The position numbers were made by a program, and so were the translations under genes. Below are positions 15,006 through 22,650 of a DNA stretch of 32,048 bases, in pieces (positions within the stretch are counted from its first letter, which is position 1; every line of letters begins with the position of its first letter). Source of the DNA: Bacillota bacterium (lineage in GTDB: Bacteria; Bacillota; Sulfobacillia; Sulfobacillales; Sulfobacillaceae). The DNA is taken from NCBI GenBank assembly GCA_021821465.1, contig JAKACM010000051.1, positions 1 to 32,048 on the forward strand, written 5' to 3'. Below the pieces are notes generated by a model. It saw only the letters and a list, made by a program, of their open reading frames with translations, was not told the origin of the DNA and ran no database searches.

Positions 15006-15273
15006 TGCCGGACCGATCTAAATCCTTTCATGGCTTTTTCGGGCTTGAAGTAAGGCAATATACCCCATTATATCCGTCCTCATCTTAAGAGATGTTAGCA
15101 AATCATCCCGAAGGGCGTGCTTATGCATCGTCAATTTCCTAGAGTCGCGCCGAAGATGCAATCGCAACTCAATCACCCGTTAGAACACGACAGGACAAAG
15201 TATGTCCGAACAAGAATCTGTCTGGAGCCCCGACCAATAGCGTTACGAAAAGATGATCCTGTAATCTTAACAA
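15006..15273. other. Intergenic region with no recognised feature
   Basis: Between the tnpB-like remnant and the end of ctaG. No gene, RNA or strong hairpin was found here. Confidence 0.4.
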
Positions 15274-16122
15274 TCAATCGTACCAATGCGTTTCGTCATA
15301 TTTCGTATACGTGGCAAGAAATGCCAAGATATACGCAATCGTCATTGATGCTCCCATAAGTAAGTCCCCCAGCTGTTGATCCGCTAACGCCGAAAGGCCA
15401 AATATCCGGGGAGCATGCACATAAAATACGTAGAAGGGACGGGCCGTGTCAATAATATACACGAGAGCCGGCATCATTAAATCAAAATTGAAAAAGATAT
15501 ACAAAAGTTGGTACCCTCGCGACATCATTCTCAATTCCGGCAGTGTCCGTGGTTTTCTGACCAGATTAAACTTGCGCCCCCGGTTTTGCAACACCGGGTT
15601 CATTACGGGCCACCAAAGGAAAATTGCCGCGAAAAGCATGGCATAGGACTCCAAAACATAAAGCCAATCATATCTGAGACTGGCATCCAAAATAGGTGGC
15701 CACTCAATTATGGAAAATAGTACGTTGAATGTGATAATGGCAAAAGGAGGATTGGTTGTGATCCGTAATACTTTATACCAAAACCGAGTTTTCCAGAGGC
15801 TTTGAACCATCCACTGGGGAATTCCGGATAACAAAAGCGGAGGGAGAACCATGCTCAGCAAGGCATATTGAACCATATGACCTGCGAAGAGATAGCGATC
15901 CGCAATCAGTTTCACGGGTGTTCCCATAGCCACGTAAAAAACTATGAGAGCGGAAATAAAATAAATCTTCTGGGCCAAGGAGACAGATGATGTGTCCTGC
16001 CCAAACCGCGCTCTCATTGGACCGACCAATTGAAAATAGACCACCGCCAAAATTATGACAAGAAGAATGACTTCCGGATGCCATAACACGAAGAAACTGT
16101 AATGTTTGAACAAAAAAGTCAT
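15274..16122 (-). CDS. ctaG: caa3-type cytochrome oxidase assembly factor CtaG
   Basis: A 282-residue polytopic membrane protein of the Bacillus-type CtaG family, needed to assemble the CuA/CuB centres of caa3 oxidase. About seven hydrophobic segments are visible. Typical features are the N-terminal W-H-P-E-V-I-L-L, the D-R-Y-L-F-A-G-H-M-V-Q-Y-A-L-L-S block (residues about 75-90) with the conserved H-M-x-Q-H/Y, the P-P-L-L-L-S-G-I-P segment, W-W-P-V-M-N-P, and the C-terminal D-Q-Q-L-G-D-L-L-M-G. AGGGTG precedes the ATG at 16122. No oxidase subunit gene is in the window, so the gene stands apart from its partner operon. Confidence 0.93.
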   Translation of the reverse strand: MTFLFKHYSFFVLWHPEVILLVIILAVVYFQLVGPMRARFGQDTSSVSLAQKIYFISALIVFYVAMGTPVKLIADRYLFAGHMVQYALLSMVLPPLLLSGIPQWMVQSLWKTRFWYKVLRITTNPPFAIITFNVLFSIIEWPPILDASLRYDWLYVLESYAMLFAAIFLWWPVMNPVLQNRGRKFNLVRKPRTLPELRMMSRGYQLLYIFFNFDLMMPALVYIIDTARPFYVFYVHAPRIFGLSALADQQLGDLLMGASMTIAYILAFLATYTKYDETHWYD

Positions 16123-16218
16123 GATACACCCTCGCTCATTCTGTCTAGGAAATCACACTCTCCCGTCCCTCATTATAGACAAATTTCGTTGATTTCTCAG
16201 GCGTGCCCCAGAAGTCTG

Positions 16219-17628
16219 TCATGTCATGGCCGGAGGCCGAAAAAATTGAGTCGCCTGTTCAAAGGCAAAGGCCATTTGAATGAGCAGAGATTCCTGGAAT
16301 GCTCCGGCTGTAAAAGTCAGACCCACGGGTTTTCCCAAGCGAGTATATCCCAGCGGCACGGTAATCGAGGGATATCCGGCGCGCGCCGCAATATCGGCGC
16401 CAGAGCTCCCTAAGAATACCAAGGCATCGAGCTGATGGGTTTGAAGCGTTCGGTCAATTCCCTGAGTCCGGGACCACATGACATCTTGACGCCGGGCCAA
16501 AAGGTACCGGCGATCGGTTAGACGGCCCCGTGTAGAATATGCTTCCATCAGAACCGACTGCCCGTAAAGCAGCATTTCCTGACTGTGAGCATTATTAAAC
16601 TCAATTACTTCCTGTAGAGTTCTCGGCCCTTGTGACGTCCATTGGCGCAAATACGCGTTCAACGTCACCGGGAATTCATAAAGAAGCACGTCATATGTCC
16701 AATTTTCCTTAGCGACATGGATATCGGCCGGGTCAACTATCCGTGCTCCTAAAGTACTCATCCGGGAAAGAGCCGTTTCCAACAGGTAGAGGTCCTCATC
16801 CTCCGTATGGTCCAAATAATGGTAACGTGGTACGCCGATTCGCCGGTTTTTCAGCCCGTCCTTCACTAAATCGTGTCGGTAATCCGGGTATCCCGGAGCC
16901 ATGCGTGTTGCCGGATCATCGGGATCATAACCTTGAATGGCCGTGAGCAGTATGGCTGCATCACTCACCGAACTGGCCATCGGACCCGCCGTGTCCTGCG
17001 AAAAAGAAATAGGTACAATACCACAACGGCTCACCAGACCTACGGTGGGCTTGATTCCCACCACGGAATTTCGGCCGGAAGGGCTTAAAATCGATCCCGA
17101 TGTTTCCGTTCCTAACGCCACCGGAGCAAATCCTGCAGCCACGCCCGCTCCTGATCCCGAGCTTGATCCCCCTACATCGAAAGTGCCCGGGCCATAGGGA
17201 TTCAAGACCTGTCCCCCATACGAACTGTAGCCATTAACCATGTGATCGGACATGAAATTTGCCCATTCGGTCAAGTGACTCTTACCGAGGATAATTCCGC
17301 CTCTCTTCCGAATCTGCTTAACCACAAAGGCATCGGCTGAGGCATAATTATCTTTGAGAGCCAGGGATCCGGCGGTCGTATGCAAGAAGCCGGCCACGGC
17401 AATATTGTCCTTGATGAGAACGGGAACACCCTTCAAAATCGCATCCGGATCACTTTCAGACAAACTATCCATGCCTTCCGCCTCAAAGAGGGCATTGGGA
17501 TTCAGTTCAGCCACCGCATTAATCCGGGAATTAAATGTTGCAATTTGGGAGAGAAAAACCCAAAGCCATTCGCCGCTCTCTCCCCTGTGGTGAACCCAAC
17601 GCTCATGAAATGCACGAATCAAAGACAT
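16219..17628 (-). CDS. Amidase (amidase signature family)
   Basis: A 469-residue hydrolase of the amidase signature superfamily, which cleaves carboxylic amides with a Ser-cisSer-Lys triad. The Lys is in P-V-L-I-K-D-N-I (about residue 73), the cis-Ser in V-G-G-S-S-S-G-S-G-A-G (about 155-159) and the nucleophile Ser in G-T-E-T-S-G-S-I-L (about 179). The C-terminal P-L-G-Y-T-R-L-G-K-P-V-G-L-T-F is the usual end of the family. GatA is unlikely because no gatC/gatB lies nearby and length fits stand-alone amidases. ATG at 17628 with AGGAT about 9 nt before it; TTG at 17634 is possible. It lies downstream of an IS200-type element that may have separated it from its promoter. Confidence 0.92.
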   Translation of the reverse strand: MSLIRAFHERWVHHRGESGEWLWVFLSQIATFNSRINAVAELNPNALFEAEGMDSLSESDPDAILKGVPVLIKDNIAVAGFLHTTAGSLALKDNYASADAFVVKQIRKRGGIILGKSHLTEWANFMSDHMVNGYSSYGGQVLNPYGPGTFDVGGSSSGSGAGVAAGFAPVALGTETSGSILSPSGRNSVVGIKPTVGLVSRCGIVPISFSQDTAGPMASSVSDAAILLTAIQGYDPDDPATRMAPGYPDYRHDLVKDGLKNRRIGVPRYHYLDHTEDEDLYLLETALSRMSTLGARIVDPADIHVAKENWTYDVLLYEFPVTLNAYLRQWTSQGPRTLQEVIEFNNAHSQEMLLYGQSVLMEAYSTRGRLTDRRYLLARRQDVMWSRTQGIDRTLQTHQLDALVFLGSSGADIAARAGYPSITVPLGYTRLGKPVGLTFTAGAFQESLLIQMAFAFEQATQFFRPPAMT

Positions 17629-17639
17629 TGGCAATTATC

Positions 17640-17860
17640 CTGATAGGATCCTCTTGATGGTACCAGACGGGTGCGAAACTCAAATCGCGGCACTCTTGGC
17701 ATGTGTAAAATCTGGAGGAAGATGCCAGGATCCTCCTTTCCGTAACGGTGTTAGATCGTGAAAAAATCCACTGAATCCTGTGCAACAAAAGCCTGTAGGG
17801 AACGACACGATTCTCGATAAAGACGATATTCAGCACGCGATTGCCAACGTTGTTCCTCAC
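17640..17860 (-). mobile_element. Probable right-hand remainder of the IS200-type element
   Basis: Non-coding DNA between tnpA and the amidase gene. It contains the inverted pair GGAGGA (17714-17719) and TCCTCC (17731-17736), which may be the subterminal hairpin of the element. No tnpB is visible; exact ends cannot be set. Confidence 0.35.
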
Positions 17861-18253
17861 TTAAACTGACTTTTGGCTGGTAATGTAGTCTTTAATCATA
17901 GCATGTGGGATTCCCCCCACAGTGGACACAAAATAAGAATTCGTCCATAAACTCGGCAATCGACTCTTCAGCCAAGGATATTCGTCCCGCAAAAGACGCG
18001 AGGAACGTCCTTTGATTTGTTTGACCAAGCGGTGGATGCCATATTGCGGATCGATGTCGACCACCAAGTGAACGGATTCCGGCCCGACTTCCAGTTCGAT
18101 CACTTCGGCCCTGCGTTCTTGAGCCACTTGGCCAATGATGTCCTTCAAGCGCTCATCCACGCCGTCAACCAAAACCGGACGTCGATATTTCGGACACCAA
18201 ACCACATGATATTTGCAAGAAAACGCCACGTTATTATTGTATTTGTAGCTCAT
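17861..18253 (-). CDS. tnpA: IS200/IS605-family transposase TnpA with an altered HUH motif
   Basis: A 130-residue Y1 HUH transposase that would cut and rejoin single-stranded DNA at element ends. The family blocks are clear: N-terminal Y-H-V-V-W-C-P-K-Y-R, D-P-Q-Y-G-I-H-R-L-V-K-Q-I-K-G-R-S-S-R, and T-N-S-Y-F-V-S-T-V-G-G. The catalytic Tyr (Y123) and following Q127 lie in I-K-D-Y-I-T-S-Q. The metal-binding HUH motif, normally D-H-V-H, reads E-S-V-H here (S60-V61-H62), so the first metal-ligand His is missing and activity is doubtful. The ATG at 18253 has no ribosome binding site; a TATAAT (18267-18262, minus strand) only 8 nt before it implies a leaderless or nearly leaderless transcript. Length is normal and the frame is open. 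Confidence 0.93.
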   Translation of the reverse strand: MSYKYNNNVAFSCKYHVVWCPKYRRPVLVDGVDERLKDIIGQVAQERRAEVIELEVGPESVHLVVDIDPQYGIHRLVKQIKGRSSRLLRDEYPWLKSRLPSLWTNSYFVSTVGGIPHAMIKDYITSQKSV

Positions 18254-18483
18254 AGAGTTTAATTATACAAGATTGCGATATCTAATTTCAATACATTGAT
18301 GCCATGGATCTCTTCTGACAGTCGAACTCTTCATCACAAAATATCGGCCCCTCACAAGCCCAGTTATGGAGACATGACACGGGAGAAAAAATTTTTCCCT
18401 GGGTTACTCGAGGACTGAAATCAACCGCACTAAAAACCCTATTTTTGCCACATGACGACCGCGCAATACACATTATCAAACAA

Positions 18484-18512
18484 TTGACGATTATACCCTA
18501 TAGGGGTATCAT
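18484..18512 (+). promoter_or_regulatory. Promoter with an embedded CsoR-like operator
   Basis: TTGACG (18484-18489), a 17-bp spacer and TATCAT (18507-18512) form a good promoter. Within the spacer, ATACCC-TATAG-GGGTAT (18493-18509) is an inverted repeat matching the TACCC...GGGTA operators of copper-sensing CsoR-family repressors. No intact metal-resistance gene follows. Confidence 0.5.
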
Positions 18513-18558
18513 TGACTAGAATTATCCAGTACTAAAGTCGTGATAAAACTGACCAAAA

Positions 18559-18601
18559 GGCCGCCGCAAGCCCCTGAATTTATTTATGGGGTGCGGCGGG
18601 C
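18559..18601 (-). terminator. Strong GC-rich hairpin, terminator-like on the minus strand
   Basis: GCCGCCGCA-(AG)-CCCC (18560-18574) pairs with GGGG-TGCGGCGGGC (about 18588-18601), roughly 13 bp with a 2-nt bulge. On the minus strand it is followed by CTTTTGGTCAGTTTT, so it would end transcripts coming from the right; on the plus strand no T tract follows. Confidence 0.5.
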
Positions 18602-18619
18602 ATGTATTAGATTAATCGT

Positions 18620-19041
18620 TGTAGTATAATTACGCCTGTGATTGTGGCGTGGTCATGCAACGGGATCTGTTCAGTGCGTATCTCGCAAAGCATGTAAGCA
18701 ATGAACGCCTGCAAGCGGCTGATGCGCACGAGCCTTGGCAGGGTGCGGAACCGCTCCTGCGAACGGCTTGGCAACAGGCGTACAACCAACCTGCGAGTGG
18801 AAGGCCCGTGCCTTCCTCCTTCGGAACGTTTCGGAGTCAGAGTGGGTCGTCCGAAAAAGAAGGTCTGCCCGAGCATGAGGTGCAGGATGTTGTAGCGGCG
18901 CGGCGCAAGCCGGTGCGAGAGCCTGCGAGAGTGCATAGGTATAGGCTTTTAGAACCTCCTGGATTTATCCATGGGGAGAGGGTTCAGGCCACGACATTTC
19001 CATCTTTAAGACTGGGCGGCAGAAGGCCAATATTTTTGTGA
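18620..19041 (+). pseudogene. C-terminal fragment of a transposase
   Basis: An open frame of about 140 codons that starts abruptly after an in-frame TAG and holds only a transposase C-terminus. It opens with Y-A-C-D-C-G, the second knuckle of a zinc ribbon, then V-M-Q-R-D-L-F-S-A-Y-L, a segment I associate with zinc-ribbon transposases of thermo- and acidophilic Bacillota, then W-Q-G-A-E-P-L-L-R-T-A-W and P-S-S-F-G-T-F-R-S-Q-S-G-S-S. There is no start site or ribosome binding site. The catalytic part is missing, so this is a 5'-truncated relic. It lies directly upstream of trxB and of the orphan CsoR-like promoter's expected target region. Confidence 0.6.
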
Positions 19042-19078
19042 ATTTCGGGAAAACATAACAACGCAGTGAGGTGACATT

Positions 19079-20035
19079 ATGAACGAGCGAAAAGCCGTTA
19101 TTTTGGGGACAGGACCGGCTGGATTAACTGCTGCTATCTATGCAGCACGTGCCAACTTGAACCCTTTAGTGATTGAAGGAAACGAACCTGGAGGACAGTT
19201 AACTCTTACCACGGAAATCGAAAACTTTCCGGGTTTTCCGGAAGGGATTATGGGCCCCGATTTGATGGACAACATGCGGAAACAAGCTGAACGCTTTGGC
19301 GCCGAGTTCTTTTTTGGGGCCGTCACATCCGTGAATCTGGCTGAGCGTCCGTTCCGCGTCACGGTAAATGAATCCGAAGAATTTTTTGCTCAATCTTTGA
19401 TCATTTCCACCGGTGCCTCGGCTAAGATGCTGGGTATTTCCGGAGAGACGGAAGCATTGGGCCACGGAGTATCGACTTGTGCGACCTGCGACGGATTCTT
19501 CTTCCGGGAGAAAAAAATTGTGGTTGTGGGCGGCGGAGACTCCGCTATGGAAGAAGCTCTCTTTTTGACAAGATTTGCTTCGGAAGTTACCATCGTCCAC
19601 CGGAGAAATGCGCTACGCGCTTCTAAGGTAATGCAGGACCGGGCCCGTGATAATTCTAAAATCAAATGGGCTCTCAATAACACACCTGTGGCCGTTAAGT
19701 CCGAAGACAACCATGTCATCGGATTAGAAGTACGAAACAATGAGAACGGAAAAACATCCGTGTTGGAAGCGGAAGGAGTTTTCATCGCAATTGGCCACCA
19801 ACCCAATACGGCCTTTTTGGGTGGACAGGTGCAAACCGACAAAGTCGGTTATATTATTACCATTCCGCATAACACCGCAACGAGTGTGGAAGGGGTTTTC
19901 GCATGCGGAGATGTCATGGACTCACGCTATCGACAAGCCATTACTGCGGCAGGCACAGGATGTCGAGCCGCCATGGATCTCGAAAAATATTTGGAAGGCG
20001 CGTTTGTGCATGACTGGTCCATGACAGGTCTCTAA
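19079..20035 (+). CDS. trxB: Thioredoxin reductase
   Basis: A 318-residue low-molecular-weight flavoprotein that passes electrons from NADPH through FAD and a disulfide to thioredoxin. N-terminal FAD-binding G-T-G-P-A-G-L-T-A-A, redox pair C134-A-T-C137 in S-T-C-A-T-C-D-G-F, NADPH-binding G-G-G-D-S-A-M-E-E-A (151-160) with H-R-R-N-x-L-R-A-S downstream, and the C-terminal FAD motif A-C-G-D-V-M-D-S-R-Y-R-Q-A. All are canonical. ATG at 19079 with GTGAGGTGA upstream. Monocistronic, ended by a terminator at 20185. One of three redox genes in this part of the window (with the ferredoxin and the ferredoxin-NADP reductase). Confidence 0.96.
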   Translation: MNERKAVILGTGPAGLTAAIYAARANLNPLVIEGNEPGGQLTLTTEIENFPGFPEGIMGPDLMDNMRKQAERFGAEFFFGAVTSVNLAERPFRVTVNESEEFFAQSLIISTGASAKMLGISGETEALGHGVSTCATCDGFFFREKKIVVVGGGDSAMEEALFLTRFASEVTIVHRRNALRASKVMQDRARDNSKIKWALNNTPVAVKSEDNHVIGLEVRNNENGKTSVLEAEGVFIAIGHQPNTAFLGGQVQTDKVGYIITIPHNTATSVEGVFACGDVMDSRYRQAITAAGTGCRAAMDLEKYLEGAFVHDWSMTGL

Positions 20036-20119
20036 TTGCCACATAATTGGTTGAAACCGAAGAGACCCTCTTAAAATCATCAACTCCGGTGAAAAGGGCC
20101 CCATGAGCCTCAAAGTACG

Positions 20120-20144
20120 GTATGATCATTTGAGAGTATCATAC
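20120..20144. repeat. Inverted repeat between trxB and its terminator
   Basis: GTATGAT (20120-20126) and ATCATAC (20138-20144) are perfect inverted copies 11 nt apart. Could be an operator or part of the trxB 3' untranslated region. Confidence 0.35.
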
Positions 20145-20184
20145 GAGGAATTTGGGATAGTCCGTAATTGTTTTTAATACAACG

Positions 20185-20219
20185 GTCGCCTTCACCCTTA
20201 GGCGACTTTTATTGTTTTT
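20185..20219 (+). terminator. Intrinsic terminator of trxB
   Basis: GTCGCCT (20185-20191) and AGGCGAC (20200-20206) form a 7-bp stem, followed by TTTTATTGTTTTT. Confidence 0.85.
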
Positions 20220-20235
20220 GATCCTCTATTTTCGT

Positions 20236-20259
20236 TTGACACGTCCTAAAAGATACGTC
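20236..20259 (+). promoter_or_regulatory. Upstream region of the ferredoxin gene with a consensus -35
   Basis: A perfect TTGACA (20236-20241) lies 63 nt before the start codon, but no convincing -10 is found at the right spacing. Two near-identical 8-mers, GACACGTC (20238-20245) and GATACGTC (20252-20259), are 14 bp apart and could be an activator or repressor site. Confidence 0.35.
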
Positions 20260-20303
20260 AATATGAAGGGGATAATGTGTTAAGAATGTTGAGGAGGGAA
20301 CAT

Positions 20304-20573
20304 ATGGCCCATGTAATTACCGGGTTGTGCCAGGACACCAAAGACCAAAGTTGTGTGGAAGTCTGCCCCGTAGACTGCATCCACCCTGCCCAAAGTCTGG
20401 ACGGCGATGAGGCCTTCGAAGCGACTCCACAGCTTTATATCGATCCGGACGTTTGCATAGATTGTGGGGCCTGTGTGCCTGAATGTCCTGTTGGTGCAAT
20501 CTTTATGGAAGAAGATCTGGCGCCCGAAGATCAGCAGTATATTGAAATCAACGCGGCCTTTTACCGTAAATAA
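20304..20573 (+). CDS. 7Fe ferredoxin ([3Fe-4S][4Fe-4S])
   Basis: An 89-residue electron carrier. ATG at 20304 has GAGGAGGG 5 nt upstream; the earlier in-frame TTG at 20277 would enclose that site. The first cluster segment C-Q-D-T-K-D-Q-S-C-V-E-V-C-P has the wide Cys spacing of the Mycobacterium/Thermus-type 7Fe ferredoxins, which hold a [3Fe-4S] centre. The second, C-I-D-C-G-A-C-V-P-E-C-P, is a classic [4Fe-4S] site. The acidic C-terminus (E-E-D-L-A-P-E-D-Q-Q) is also family-like. A natural partner is the ferredoxin-NADP reductase encoded at 23522-24526. Ended by a shared bidirectional terminator. Confidence 0.93.
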   Translation: MAHVITGLCQDTKDQSCVEVCPVDCIHPAQSLDGDEAFEATPQLYIDPDVCIDCGACVPECPVGAIFMEEDLAPEDQQYIEINAAFYRK

Positions 20574-20590
20574 CCCGTGAAGATCGATCG

Positions 20591-20635
20591 AGAACAAGAT
20601 TGGATGAGATTTCCCATCCAATCTTGTTCTTCATT
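20591..20635. terminator. Bidirectional terminator between ferredoxin and acyltransferase genes
   Basis: AGAACAAGATTGGATG (20591-20606) and CATCCAATCTTGTTCT (20615-20630) form a perfect 16-bp stem with an 8-nt loop, followed by TCATTTAT on the plus strand. It ends two convergent genes and abuts the acyltransferase stop codon. Confidence 0.85.
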
Positions 20636-21788
20636 TATAGGATAACGCTCGCTCCCGTGAAGACCAGGGATTTTTCTGAGGCTTCCGCCCCCAGCGCAAA
20701 TAATCAATCACTTTTTTACCCAAACGAATTCCGGGCTGTTCAATATACCGATAAGTCAACTCACTGGCAGCCAGACTTAGAGCCATGGTTGCGGCCAGCC
20801 GGGCAAAGAATGAGATCAGGTTATGAGGATTAGCCCACGCCAAATCGCTCACGAAGCCCAAAATTATCCAGTGTGCAAGGTATAGGCTGTAGCTTCGGGT
20901 ACCAATATACTCCAACATTTTGTTGTGTGTGAGCCATGATATGCTCAGGTGATCATGCCATGTAAGCCATACCAGGATAAAATTTGGAATAACCCATATG
21001 GCATTCGACATTAACACCGGCCAATTATGCCACCCAAGAAGTACGGCCCACAAAAGCCACAATATTCCCCACCCCCTTAATGTCGGACGGTGGTCAAATT
21101 TGGCGATGACAATTCCCGCAGCAAACCAAATCGATTGAGTCGGAAAACTCCAAAACAAATATGACTTGGCCCATTTTGGCCAAGGGCCAAAGACATACTG
21201 GAGCAAATGCGGCCAGATTAAGCTCACGCCATATCCGCCCAAAATGAAGAACCATATCGACATCTTAGGAAATATTCGCCGCATCAGTAAGGGAAACAGT
21301 GCGTAAAAGGTCATTTCCACACCGATTGACCACTCAACACCGATCCATGAATTCTGATACCATGGAAACCATCCAAAAACAAAGGTCAAGTGAGTCAGCA
21401 AATTGGGCCAAGTGAAAATGTGTCCCTGCATGCTGGGAGGCACAACCGTCCCGTCTCCCACCGTCAACCCAGCAGTAATAAGCAACATGAGATAGAATAG
21501 CGGGGCTATCCGAAAAAACCGCCTAGCCCAAAATGCCTTCGCGGGCTTAGCATCCGCATCTGCCCGATGCTGCCAGCTTAAGACCAGGGTTAATGCCGAA
21601 ATAATGTAAAATAACCCCACTCCTTGATAGCCTTGGTAGACGAAATGCATCCACCAAGGACCGCTAAAGGACCTGATAATCCAGGCATGAAACACAATAA
21701 CACTCAAAACAGCGAGACCTCGAAGAGCGTCAAGCCGTTTCAACCTTGGAGGCGATGTTGGTCGTCGGCCGCTCACTTCCTCCGTCAC
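20631..21788 (-). CDS. Acyltransferase 3 family membrane protein
   Basis: A 385-residue integral membrane acyltransferase of the OatA/NodX/EPS-acetylase group, which adds acyl groups to extracellular sugars or peptidoglycan. The GTG at 21788 is chosen since AAAGGAGG lies 7 nt upstream; the ATG at 21842 would include that site in the gene. The first helix L-D-A-L-R-G-L-A-V-L-S-V-I-V-F-H-A-W carries the conserved R-G and the catalytic-type His; W-A-R-R-F-F-R-I-A-P-L-F-Y-L is the second family hallmark (R-R-x-x-R-I-x-P). About ten membrane helices, ending Y-R-Y-I-E-Q-P-G-I and a basic tail. Substrate unknown. No SGNH domain is attached. Confidence 0.9.
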   Translation of the reverse strand: MTEEVSGRRPTSPPRLKRLDALRGLAVLSVIVFHAWIIRSFSGPWWMHFVYQGYQGVGLFYIISALTLVLSWQHRADADAKPAKAFWARRFFRIAPLFYLMLLITAGLTVGDGTVVPPSMQGHIFTWPNLLTHLTFVFGWFPWYQNSWIGVEWSIGVEMTFYALFPLLMRRIFPKMSIWFFILGGYGVSLIWPHLLQYVFGPWPKWAKSYLFWSFPTQSIWFAAGIVIAKFDHRPTLRGWGILWLLWAVLLGWHNWPVLMSNAIWVIPNFILVWLTWHDHLSISWLTHNKMLEYIGTRSYSLYLAHWIILGFVSDLAWANPHNLISFFARLAATMALSLAASELTYRYIEQPGIRLGKKVIDYLRWGRKPQKNPWSSRERALSYK

Positions 21789-22332
21789 ACGCTGCCCTCC
21801 TTTATCAGCAAATGTCCTCGTGAGGATTGCGCGTATGGGCAAACGTGGTGGCCACCACAGAAGCTATGCTAACAACTTTGTGTTTCAAGCGTCTACCCTT
21901 GGTGTCCAAACTTCAGGGATCCTTAAGGAGCAGAAAAACGATCGAGTTGAGTTGGAGATGAGAAAGGACAACATAAAATAGACACAAAAATGTCTCACTA
22001 TTTTGCGTCATAGCCTGCCAATGAATGGCTGTAATAAACTTTGGGTTCTATTTGGACAAAATAGAAAGACCCGGTTAGGCGAACACAAAACGGGTCCTGC
22101 CGGAATCTAACATCGGACGGATTTTAATCTATTGCCAATCGAAGTCAGCAAGAACTCTCAATCTATTCCTCAATTCATCACCTCAGCAACTTCCGAAGTA
22201 CCGTTCCCATGATGGACTTATCCATTTCCGATCACTAATGACCAAAATGACCCATAGAGGTCCACCTTCCTCAATCATCATGCCACTTCTTAAGTCCACG
22301 GACCGCTCGCCATGGGTGGGCATCATAGGCTG
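21789..22332. other. Gene-free region with AT-rich dyads
   Basis: No gene supported. Perfect or near-perfect inverted repeats: AAAATAG/CTATTTT (21975-21981/21998-22004, with an inner GACA/TGTC), TTCTATTT/AAATAGAA (22046-22053/22059-22066) and GACCCG/CGGGTC (22068-22073/22091-22096). The rest is unremarkable. Confidence 0.4.
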
Positions 22333-22475
22333 TCACGGGGTCGTTCTGCGATTGCGCAAAAGGATGAGAAGTTTCGAACTCTCGACCACGTGTTGGAAAT
22401 TGATTGCCGCGTTGAAGTCGTAGTCATGTACTATGTCACAAGCGGAGCACATCTTTCTCAATGCCCATAACCGTC
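22333..22475 (-). pseudogene. Remnant of a TnpB (IS605-type RNA-guided nuclease) C-terminus
   Basis: On the minus strand the frame from 22452 reads M-C-S-A-C-D-I-V-H-D-Y-D-F-N-A-A-I-N-F-Q-H. This is the second half of the TnpB zinc ribbon (C-x-x-C) followed by the third RuvC motif, normally H-D-R-D-x-N-A-A-x-N-I, with the catalytic Asp kept and the Arg changed to Tyr. The frame then drifts and stops at 22333. Upstream sequence (to about 22475) reads weakly in two frames. Everything before the zinc ribbon is gone, so it is a short relic. Confidence 0.65.
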
Positions 22476-22650
22476 TTGGGGTTGGCCCCCAGCAGGCCTA
22501 GAAGTTACTTCGCCCATTATAAAAAGGATCCGAAGAATCTTGTATTTCCTCGCGCGAAATTTGACGCAACTTGGAGGGACTTGCTTTCGGCGGTCATGAT
22601 TTATCCATGCAATAGGTTGAGACATATCGGTATTCCGACTGCCCCGGAAG

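Noticed and set aside
17603..17860. Reading frame after tnpA as a possible tnpB
   Set aside because: It shows none of the TnpB motifs and no start site; treated as the non-coding end of the IS200-type element.
20277..20303. Upstream in-frame start for the ferredoxin
   Set aside because: It would place the GAGGAGGG ribosome binding site inside the gene; the ATG at 20304 fits the family N-terminus.
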